From: Oceanicoccus sp. KOV_DT_Chl
GTDB taxonomy: Bacteria > Pseudomonadota > Gammaproteobacteria > Pseudomonadales > Dasaniaceae
Assembly: GCF_900120175.1 (NCBI RefSeq)
Contig: NZ_FQLF01000001.1
Span: 620,001 to 684,000 of the forward strand
Direction of reading: 5' to 3'
Length of the DNA: 64,000 bases
Below, piece after piece: positions 57,767 to 64,000 of the stretch; position 1 is the first letter of the stretch, and every line of letters begins with the position of its first letter. The translations under genes were made by a program, and so were the position numbers. Below the pieces are notes generated by a model that did not search any database, was not told the origin of the DNA, and saw only the letters and a program-made list of their open reading frames with translations.

Positions 57767-58126
57767 CTAATCAATGCCGCGATAAATGCAGCCACTGGTG
57801 CAGGTTTCCTTGACTTCAATTTGGCTGAGTATGGGCAGTGAGGGTTTGAGTTGCTGCCAAATCCAACGACAAAGAATTTCACTGGTAGGGTTTTCCAGGC
57901 CAGGGATATCATTCAGGTAATGATGGTCCAGCTGCTCGTAGATTGGCTGAAAATGCTGCTTAAGCTCACTGAAATCCATAACCCAGCCGGTGTGTGGGTC
58001 AAGACTGTCACTGACGTAAATCCTTACATAGAAAGAATGCCCATGGAGGCGGGCGCACTTATGACCAGTGGGTACATTAGGTAAGCGGTGGGCTGCTTCA
58101 AAGGTGAACTCTTTGTAGATTTCCAT
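57767..58126 (-). CDS. queD: 6-carboxy-5,6,7,8-tetrahydropterin synthase QueD
   Basis: 119 residues from ATG 58126, which begins [19 protein letters not shown]; upstream in-frame codons are not conserved and are rejected. Zinc-binding His are in AAHRLP and LHGHSF, and the catalytic Cys in [15 protein letters not shown] and [12 protein letters not shown] are further marks, and [10 protein letters not shown] ends the protein. QueD converts 7,8-dihydroneopterin triphosphate to 6-carboxytetrahydropterin in queuosine and 7-deazaguanine synthesis. No other que gene is adjacent. It precedes the tRNA-Asp gene region on the same strand, and tRNA-Asp (GUC) is itself a queuosine substrate, which is probably coincidental. 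Confidence 0.92.
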   Translation of the reverse strand: MEIYKEFTFEAAHRLPNVPTGHKCARLHGHSFYVRIYVSDSLDPHTGWVMDFSELKQHFQPIYEQLDHHYLNDIPGLENPTSEILCRWIWQQLKPSLPILSQIEVKETCTSGCIYRGID

Positions 58127-58211
58127 AGGTATCGCGCCGAGTAGTAGAGTGGAGTTGGGGGCTTCACGCATTATAAGAAGATCATGTGCAAGCACCAAAA
58201 CTTTCAGGCAT

Positions 58212-58233
58212 AAAAAAACCACCTCATGGGTGG
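58212..58233 (-). terminator. Terminator of the tRNA transcript
   Basis: On the minus strand the stem CCACC / GGTGG (58219-58233, 5-nt loop) is followed by T7 (complement of 58212-58218). It lies just downstream of tRNA-Asp. Confidence 0.8.
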
Positions 58234-58254
58234 CTTTTGCTGTTTCCGAATAGT

Positions 58255-58331
58255 TGGCGGACCGGACGGGACTCGAACCCGCGACCTCCGGCGTGACAGG
58301 CCGGCATTCTAACCAACTGAACTACCGGTCC
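58255..58331 (-). tRNA. tRNA-Asp (GTC)
   Basis: 77 nt including encoded CCA (58255-58257). The acceptor stem is GGACCGG / CCGGTCC, the anticodon loop reads CTGTCAC with anticodon GTC, and the T loop reads GTTCGAGTC. It is nearly identical in arrangement to E. coli tRNA-Asp. It is second in a Val-Asp transcript. Confidence 0.97.
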
Positions 58332-58420
58332 TTTAAGTCCTGTTAACTACTTCTGTAGTATTCAGGGTTCGCAGAGCGAACAAAGCCGGAAACAGTTTTA
58401 CAACATTTTACTTTTGAGAT

Positions 58421-58496
58421 TGGTGGGTGATGACGGGATCGAACCGCCGACCCTCGCCTTGTAAGGGCGATGCTCTCCCAGCTGAGCTAATCACCC
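58421..58496 (-). tRNA. tRNA-Val (TAC)
   Basis: 76 nt including encoded CCA (58421-58423). The acceptor stem is GGGTGAT / ATCACCC, the D arm has TAGCTCAGCTGGGAGAGC, the anticodon loop reads CTTACAA with anticodon TAC, and the T loop reads GTTCGATC. It precedes tRNA-Asp by 89 nt on the same strand. Confidence 0.97.
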
Positions 58497-58599
58497 CGCT
58501 CTCAAACGTGCGCGCATTCTACATTAATCGGTTTCCTTGTCAAACCCCTGATATAGAAAATCGCGGATATTTTCCCTTTACTACTAATCGTTTGTTTTA

Positions 58600-58634
58600 T
58601 AAACAAAAAACCCGTTTGTATGGTGGCAAACGGG
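58600..58634 (-). terminator. Terminator of the P450 gene
   Basis: On the minus strand CCCGTTTG / CAAACGGG (58627-58634 and 58611-58618, 8-nt loop) is followed by TTTTTTGTTT. It lies about 70 nt after the P450 stop and separates that gene from the tRNAs. Confidence 0.85.
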
Positions 58635-58705
58635 CGGTTTTACTTGCTTAAAAGAGGCGCTTTAGCGCATTGTCATCTGCGCTTTTTTTGATGATATTTA
58701 TTCAC

Positions 58706-59953
58706 TTAATTACAGTTGGTTTTTACCATCAAGCGTTTAAAGCTAATGCCATTGTGATCCTGATCATCACGTTCCGGTTCTCCATCCAGCTCTAGATTGG
58801 GGAAGCGCTTGAACAGTTCGGTCATGCTGAGAAAGAGCTGGTGTTTGGCCAGTGCGGCTCCAATACAAAAGCGAGGTCCGTAACCAAATAGTAGATCCGG
58901 ATTGAACTCCCGTTCAACATCCAGTTTCTCAGGTTGACTGTAATAACTTGGGTCATGGTCTTTAAGGTGCGGCATCATCAGTACCATCTGTCCTTTGCGC
59001 ACTTTCTGTCCAAGAACGTCCATGTCGGCAGGGGCGTATCGGGCAAAGCCCATTTTCGATTGGGTAGACCAGCGCATGATTTCACTAAAGGCATTGGAGA
59101 ATGCTTCTGGTGACGCCAGCGCTTTGTCAATTTGGCTGCGGTCGTTTTTCAGAAAGCTATACACCGACCACTGCTGGGCCATTAGGGTAGTATCGGCACC
59201 AGCGCCAATCAGCGCCAGTATCAGTGTAATGATGTCCCATTCTTCAAACTGGTCACTCTCTGCTTCTACTTTTAGCAGCGAGCTTAAGAAATCATCTTGC
59301 GCCGGGGCGCTGCGTCGTTCGGCGATAACTTTTTTGATGACTTCAATCGCGCGGTTACTATCTTGCCGGGCGGCTTCGCGTTGCTCATCTGAAATAGTAG
59401 GGTTCCACGCCTGGGTGAAAGTTAAGATTGCAGGCTTGATTTCATCCCAGTATTTTTCCGGAACGCCTACCATGCGGATAATTGAAATAAATGGAATGTG
59501 TTGGGCGACTTCAGTTAAATAATCAAAGCTGTCGGGTGTACCGAGATTGTCAAAAAGTTTAATGATATCCGGCTCAATTTTGGCATTGATATTGGCTACA
59601 ACATTCCGTGAAAACGCAGGCGAGGTGACCCGGCGTATTACTCGATGATGATCCGGGTCGGCCAGTAAGCTATGGCCAATCAGGGCGCGTTCAAAATTAG
59701 TCCACTGTTCTTCAGGCGGGCGCTGCGGGGCAAATTCCCAGTCGTAAAAATCTGAAGAAAGGTACTCGTTTTTCCAGCAGTCCATGATGTCTGTCATTTG
59801 CGTCATGATCCAGGCTTGCCAGGGCGCGTACCAAACCAATTTGCCGCGGCGTGCCAGCTCCAGACATTGTGGTACGGGGTCATAAAGATATTCTTGTGAA
59901 TTAGGGTTATACACTTCTTCAATTGGACGTAGGGATTCTTGTGCCTGTTGCAT
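58706..59953 (-). CDS. Cytochrome P450 (bacterial class I type)
   Basis: 415 residues. The haem-binding loop is LFGYGPRFCIGAALAK (Cys363). The I-helix oxygen-activation segment is LIGAGADTT, the K-helix Glu-x-x-Arg is EIMR, and a C-helix HHRVIRRVTSPAF segment contacts haem. No TM anchor, so it is soluble and needs a ferredoxin and reductase encoded elsewhere. Class I P450s of this layout hydroxylate steroids, terpenes or alkyl chains; the substrate is not readable. It is divergent from a TetR gene (194-nt gap), which lies before Rieske and ADC-like genes. AGAGGA is upstream of ATG 59953. Confidence 0.93.
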   Translation of the reverse strand: MQQAQESLRPIEEVYNPNSQEYLYDPVPQCLELARRGKLVWYAPWQAWIMTQMTDIMDCWKNEYLSSDFYDWEFAPQRPPEEQWTNFERALIGHSLLADPDHHRVIRRVTSPAFSRNVVANINAKIEPDIIKLFDNLGTPDSFDYLTEVAQHIPFISIIRMVGVPEKYWDEIKPAILTFTQAWNPTISDEQREAARQDSNRAIEVIKKVIAERRSAPAQDDFLSSLLKVEAESDQFEEWDIITLILALIGAGADTTLMAQQWSVYSFLKNDRSQIDKALASPEAFSNAFSEIMRWSTQSKMGFARYAPADMDVLGQKVRKGQMVLMMPHLKDHDPSYYSQPEKLDVEREFNPDLLFGYGPRFCIGAALAKHQLFLSMTELFKRFPNLELDGEPERDDQDHNGISFKRLMVKTNCN

Positions 59954-60147
59954 CGCATGGTTCCTCTGCTATTGATGCTTGAAATTGAGTATCTTCTAAG
60001 AGTAGCTATTGTTGTTTCAAATCGCTGCTGCTTGAAGATTACAGATCAGACATTATCAGTGACTAAACTTGCCAAAAGGATACTGGAGTGTAAACTTATT
60101 CTCAAGTTACCTTATCATTACAGGCTTGTTAGAAAAGAGAGGTTGGC

Positions 60148-60768
60148 GTGGGTACATTGAGTACAGAGCTGGTTGGCAGGCGTGAGCGAAAAAAACAGTT
60201 ACAGCGCGATCGTATTTGTGATGAGGCAATGCAGCTCATTGGTCTGCACGGTGTTGAAGGCACAACTATTGATGCCATTTGTGACTGCGCTGATATAGCG
60301 AAAAAAACATTCTATAACTATTACTGCTCCAAGCATGATTTGCTCAGTGATATTTGTCAGTCCAAGTTATTAAATCAAACAGCCATTTTAGTGGATGAGG
60401 CTTTGATGCAGAGTGATGATCTGGCGGTGCAGCTGGATTATGTGTTTGCGGTCATGGCTAGTCGAAATCGTCAGGCTGGCAAATTAGAGCGCGAGCTTAT
60501 TGATTATATGGTTGGCAATTTATCCAGCAACCGGGCAGAGGGAGCCGGTCAGTTAAGTTTTATGAATGATTATTTTTTGCGTTTGTTTAGCGCCAGCAAT
60601 GAGCATTTAAAGGAAGGGCTTACCGCCGATTTTTGCGCTGAGATGCTTGTGGGTATGGTGAACGCAGTGACGCTTAACTGGCTAAATAATGAGGATTACA
60701 ATACCCAGCAAAAGTATCGGCAGTTACAGCGGTACGCGAAAGAAAGTTTTTTAAAAAATGCGGGCTAG
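60148..60768 (+). CDS. TetR-family transcriptional regulator
   Basis: 206 residues from GTG 60148, with GAGAGG 5 nt upstream. The DNA-binding part has RKKQLQRDRICDEAMQLIGLHGVEGTTIDAICDCADIAKKTFYNYYCSKHDLL, with the HTH at about 33-52. The C-terminal ligand domain contains a Cys-Asn-Tyr-rich helical sequence without recognisable match. It is divergent from the P450 gene and upstream of the Rieske oxygenase, so it likely controls both. An imperfect palindrome GTAAACTT-N6-AAGTTAC (60090-60110) lies in the shared region. The inducer is unknown. Confidence 0.9.
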   Translation: MGTLSTELVGRRERKKQLQRDRICDEAMQLIGLHGVEGTTIDAICDCADIAKKTFYNYYCSKHDLLSDICQSKLLNQTAILVDEALMQSDDLAVQLDYVFAVMASRNRQAGKLERELIDYMVGNLSSNRAEGAGQLSFMNDYFLRLFSASNEHLKEGLTADFCAEMLVGMVNAVTLNWLNNEDYNTQQKYRQLQRYAKESFLKNAG

Positions 60769-60916
60769 TGATTCCCGTCAGTGTGAAAGAATGGTAATCA
60801 GAATTTATAGAAACAGGCTTGATCAAATAGGCTAAAGCCAGCTATTTTTTTAGTTGTGGTCGCGGCTTTTATTTGAGCGTTGGGCCTTACATGAGCGCAG
60901 AGCGTAAGAGGTAAAC

Positions 60917-61918
60917 ATGTTAAAACGTTATGATAAACCTATCCCTTTTGGCTGGTATGCCGTTGAGTACAGCGGTAATTTAGCAGTAGGGGAAGTTAAA
61001 CCGCTGAAGTATTTTGGGCGTGAACTGGTGTTATTCCGTACCGAGTCGGGGCAGGCTTCACTGTTGGATGCTTATTGCCCGCACTTGGGGGCTCATTTGG
61101 GGCATGGTGGTATTGTTAAGGGTGAAAGTATCAGTTGTCCTTTTCATGGTTGGCAGTTTGATGGTGAAGGCATGTGTACCGATATCCCATATGCCAAGCG
61201 AATGCCGCCAAAAATTGATGGTAAGCAAGCAGTAGGCAAATACCATGTGGAAGAGACTAACCAAATGATTTGGGCTTGGTATCATCCGCAAAATGTGGCG
61301 CCTTTATTTCCGATGGAAACAATCTCTGAGCTTCACTCCGACGAGTGGTCAGCTATTGATACCTACGAGTGGACTATTAATACGATTCCACAAGAGACTG
61401 GAGAAAATGCTGCAGACATTGCGCACTTTGTCACTGTGCACAGTTCAGTTGGTATGCCTGATGCCGTTGTCACAATGGATGGGCCCAAGCGTCTAACGAT
61501 GATGAATAGCGAGACCCAGGAAATTGATGCTCATGGTAATGTAGATCGAAGTGGTGAAAACACCGCTAAGGCAAAATTGGAATCCTGGAATCTTGGGCCG
61601 GGCTTTACCTATCAGAAGTTTTCCCGTTTGTTTGATATTGTAATGGTCGGCACAGTAACGCCAATAGATGACCAAAATATTCATATGCGATTTAATTTCA
61701 CTTTACCTAAGGAGCAGTCCGGGGAGCATCAAATGTATGCCAATGGTTTTAGGGACGAGATTGTGTTTCAGGTAGGTCAGGATATTCCTATCTGGGAACA
61801 TAAAACCTATGTTGATAATCCAGTGTTGTGTGATGGCGATGGCCCGATTGCAAAATACCGTAAATGGTTTCAGCAGTTTTACGCCAGCGATACCGAAAGC
61901 GCAAATCGAGCTGCATAA
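60917..61918 (+). CDS. KshA/Neverland-type Rieske oxygenase
   Basis: 333 residues. The Rieske [2Fe-2S] ligands are C54 and H56 (YCPHLGAHLG) and C74 and H77 (CPFHGWQF). DAYCPHLGA, GEGMCTDIPYA and the catalytic block ENAADIAHFVTVH (Asp167, His170, His175 for mononuclear iron) are typical of the KshA/DAF-36/Neverland branch, which acts on steroids and related polycyclic substrates. The reductase is not adjacent. The chain is slightly shorter than KshA (about 380). It is a soluble oxygenase component. The ADC-like gene follows after 68 nt. The steroid-type substrate is inferred from family only. Confidence 0.9.
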   Translation: MLKRYDKPIPFGWYAVEYSGNLAVGEVKPLKYFGRELVLFRTESGQASLLDAYCPHLGAHLGHGGIVKGESISCPFHGWQFDGEGMCTDIPYAKRMPPKIDGKQAVGKYHVEETNQMIWAWYHPQNVAPLFPMETISELHSDEWSAIDTYEWTINTIPQETGENAADIAHFVTVHSSVGMPDAVVTMDGPKRLTMMNSETQEIDAHGNVDRSGENTAKAKLESWNLGPGFTYQKFSRLFDIVMVGTVTPIDDQNIHMRFNFTLPKEQSGEHQMYANGFRDEIVFQVGQDIPIWEHKTYVDNPVLCDGDGPIAKYRKWFQQFYASDTESANRAA

Positions 61919-61986
61919 AGAGAAGATTATTTTTATCCTTTATTTTACGATTATAAATTTAACTCTAACTAAAATGAGAGCGTTCT

Positions 61987-62751
61987 ATGTCTGAATTACC
62001 ACAAGGAAATCCTGGCGATTGCTTAAATTGGCCAATGTTGAAAATAAAATACCTCACCGACCCAGAGAATATCGCAAAATTATTGCCACCTGGTATTGAG
62101 CCTGGAAGTAAGCCTGAAGTTACGCTGACCGTTTATAATTTTCCGGTGAATGGTCATCCTGAATTCGGCTTGGTTACTGCTGTTGCTGCTAAACATGATG
62201 GTAAGGAGGGGGAGTTTGCCTTAGGGTATGCGATTGATCGAGAATCAGAAATTTTTATTAGTCAGGAGAAATTTGGTCAGCCAAAATACCCTGCCAAGAT
62301 AGATTATTTTCGATTGATGGACTATGTCGAAGCGAATGTGACGCATCAAAACTATACTTTTTTGGAGTTTAAAGGGCAGGTGACAGAAACCCTTGATCCT
62401 GGCCCAGAGTTTGTGGTCAATGAGTTTTGGGTCAAGTACTCGCGTAAAGCCTCATATACCGAGCCGGGTTTTGATTTTCCGCCACATGTAGTTGATGTTT
62501 ATAGTAAATATGGTACTGCACTGAAACAAAAGGTGGTGGGTGAGCTGACTTTGCGTGAAAGTCCATGGGATCCGATTGCGCAGAATTTACCGGTCAAAAG
62601 TGAGCTTGATGCGTATTTATGGACACCTATATTTCTGGATAGAACAGTTAATTTGGGTAAGCCCCTGGATGCCGATGCGTTTGAACCGTTTGCCAGTACC
62701 ATCGGTAACTCACGGTGGCCCGGCGAAAACGGTGGCCCTAAAAAGAGTTGA
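61987..62751 (+). CDS. Acetoacetate decarboxylase (ADC)-family protein
   Basis: 254 residues. ADC-family marks are ENIAKLLPPGIEPG near the start, VTLTVYNFPVNG, ALGYAIDRESEIFISQEKFGQPKYPAKID and later segments LRESPWDPIAQNLPV and LWTPIFLD. The Lys in FGQPKYPAKI is in the position of the Schiff-base Lys, but the flanking residues differ from true acetoacetate decarboxylase (PKK), so decarboxylation, aldol/hydratase chemistry or another reaction is possible. It shares a transcript with the Rieske oxygenase gene and is followed by a strong terminator. It may process a ring-cleavage or keto intermediate; this is inference. Confidence 0.8.
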   Translation: MSELPQGNPGDCLNWPMLKIKYLTDPENIAKLLPPGIEPGSKPEVTLTVYNFPVNGHPEFGLVTAVAAKHDGKEGEFALGYAIDRESEIFISQEKFGQPKYPAKIDYFRLMDYVEANVTHQNYTFLEFKGQVTETLDPGPEFVVNEFWVKYSRKASYTEPGFDFPPHVVDVYSKYGTALKQKVVGELTLRESPWDPIAQNLPVKSELDAYLWTPIFLDRTVNLGKPLDADAFEPFASTIGNSRWPGENGGPKKS

Positions 62752-62769
62752 TTTATAGAATGGTATATC

Positions 62770-62794
62770 AAGGGATGCTAAGCATCCCTTTTTT
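62770..62794 (+). terminator. Rho-independent terminator of the Rieske-ADC transcript
   Basis: AAGGGATGC-TAA-GCATCCCTT forms a 9-bp perfect stem (62770-62790) followed by TTTT. It ends the plus-strand cluster 19 nt after the ADC-like stop. Confidence 0.92.
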
Positions 62795-62808
62795 GTGGGT
62801 GGTCAATA

Positions 62809-64000
62809 CTAGTATTCCAGAATTTGAGCCTGTTGAGTGAGGCCGTGTAAACCTTTTAATTGACACTCGCCGCTTAGCCCGTCATTAAATTGTGTGACTA
62901 TGATTTGCTGGCTGTTTAGTATTTTCTTGCTATCAGCAATTAATATATGTTGCTGGTCATTCACGGCCATCAGACAATGCTGCTCTTCGTTGTTTTCATT
63001 GTAGTAATGGGCGTTAGTAACGGTCTTGCTAATAATTTTGGCAGTGATCAATAGTTTGCCCTGAGTCCCTCTCTCCATTGTCGTTATTTGAGTTAGGTAT
63101 ATAAATTCTTCTGCCATATCTATATCAGTGTCAGTACTTTTTTCTTTTTCATCTTGTTGTTCGGTAATGATGAGAAGGGCTAGTTGATCAATATCAATAG
63201 GTGTTTCCATTTTGTATTCGGTAGTTTGTAAAACTAATTGCTGGTCGTCCTGGTGTGCTAGCAGCCACTGGCTTTTACTGCTTATAGGTCGATCAGGGAG
63301 CTCGCTGCTGGGTTGGCCAGATTTGGCCCCCCTTTGCTTTTTACGGCATGATCGTAGTAGTAATAAGCGATACAGTTTTTCAGGCCACTAAATGCTCTAA
63401 GTTTGATTGGTTGATAAAAACTGTAAAAATTTGCTTTGGTGTTTTTTCCAGTGCGATAATGGATTGATTAAGTTTGCTCATTAGCAATAGTGCTTGCTCA
63501 GTCGATGCACCTGCTAATGACGTGATATTTTGTTGCTTGTTGTGCATCCGAAATTTTAAACAAGTGATGTAGTCTTGTTTTACTTGGTTGAAGAATGCTT
63601 GTACCTGCAGGTAAATCATACTGTTGTCGGGCGTTAATGCGTCAGTATGATTGAGTTGTGTCAGGTATTCCTGGTCGTGAGCGGCGCACCATAGCTGCTG
63701 TCCAGGCTCGCAGTGATCTAATCGTTGTGTCACTGTCAAAGGTATAGTGGATACCAGCTTTCGATGCTGGTTGAGATATTGCTTTAAATGTTTATGTAGT
63801 CCTGATGAGAGTGTGTGTCGGTCAAGCTTGTTGAGTAGGTGAAAGGCAATAAATAATTCTTCAACTGAGCTGGAGTTCTCTAACGATACGGAAGGATGTA
63901 GATGGCTGAGAGCTTCAGGTTCATAAAGCGAGAGAATATACACAATTTTGTTGACGGTTTTGATTGCGCCGGTGGGTACGGGTAAATGCAAGCTGGTGGT
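62809..64000 (-). CDS. Unknown protein, N-terminus beyond right edge (two apparent frameshifts)
   Basis: In this sequence two open pieces (63991-63380 and 63210-62809) are separated by about 170 nt. Adding one T at the A5 run on the plus strand (63416-63420) continues FTVFYQPIKLRAFSGLKNCIAYYYDHAVKSKG. Adding one G at C6 63327-63332 continues GAKSGQPSSELPDRPISSK and joins the second piece, whose ATG 63210 is then internal. The total of about 397 residues stays open to the window edge. The helical, Gln- and Leu-rich first part and beta-rich second part match no family I know. It has no TM helix. The single-gene reading is inference from the restored frame. Confidence 0.55.

Noticed and set aside
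1-64000. CRISPR arrays, insertion sequences, prophage or toxin-antitoxin modules
   Set aside because: I looked for regularly spaced repeats, transposase or integrase motifs and small paired genes on both strands and found none that hold up.

Overview
The window looks like chromosomal DNA of a marine-type gammaproteobacterium. Supporting this are recA-recX behind a canonical SOS box, ppnN, tmcA, queD, a CpxR/CpxA-like pair, E. coli-type tRNA-Asp and tRNA-Val with encoded CCA, Gram-negative porins, a TonB receptor and moderate GC. The P450, KshA/Neverland-type Rieske oxygenase, acetoacetate-decarboxylase-like, SDR and TonB genes recall Spongiibacteraceae/Cellvibrionales, but that placement is inference. 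I saw no insertion sequence, CRISPR array, prophage or rRNA.

Layout. 1-8.6 kb: a YghU-type GST cut by the left edge, an EAL protein with a dead GGDEF, ppnN, a MOSC protein, a GAF-GAF hybrid kinase, then recA-recX. 8.7-13.4 kb: a porin/phosphate-binding-like pair divergent from an HTH-containing DUF6502 protein and a beta-propeller lipoprotein. 13.4-18.6 kb: CpxA/CpxR-like pair and an M16C peptidase. 18.9-24.7 kb: RND efflux and a sodium:solute symporter. 24.7-32.5 kb: PDZ protein, orphan ParA, VPxPA-CTERM protein, a secreted Cache-like protein with an MCP, MATE pump and glutathione peroxidase. 32.7-42.3 kb: tandem nitrilase-fold protein, a 44-residue membrane protein, DUF3833 lipoprotein, tmcA, PNPOx-fold protein, lipoprotein, short GlpD-like oxidoreductase, KefB-like antiporter. 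42.3-46.6 kb: SDR, TonB receptor and TetR around two striking palindromes, then UspA. 47-53.1 kb: an SBP, a quinone-oxidoreductase-like MDR, an APH-like kinase and a probable DUF7064-like protein. 53-58.5 kb: porin, a second EAL protein, an unknown protein next to a DnaA-box cluster, queD and two tRNAs. 58.7-62.8 kb: P450 / TetR / Rieske oxygenase / ADC-like cluster. The right edge holds an unidentified, disrupted gene.

A dominant technical feature is 15 apparent one-base deletions in ten genes, nearly all in homopolymer runs. Each is repaired by adding one base, and each repaired gene then has an uninterrupted frame and, where the family is recognised, normal family sequence. I therefore annotate these as single genes with frameshifts that are probably sequencing or consensus errors.

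The most interesting biology is the putative hydrophobic-substrate (steroid or terpenoid-like) catabolic gene set spread over 42-62.8 kb with two TetR regulators, the paired perfect operators at 45.44-45.50 kb, the DnaA-box cluster at 57.47-57.69 kb, the active-plus-inactive nitrilase fusion, and the DUF6502/beta-propeller/porin neighbourhood.
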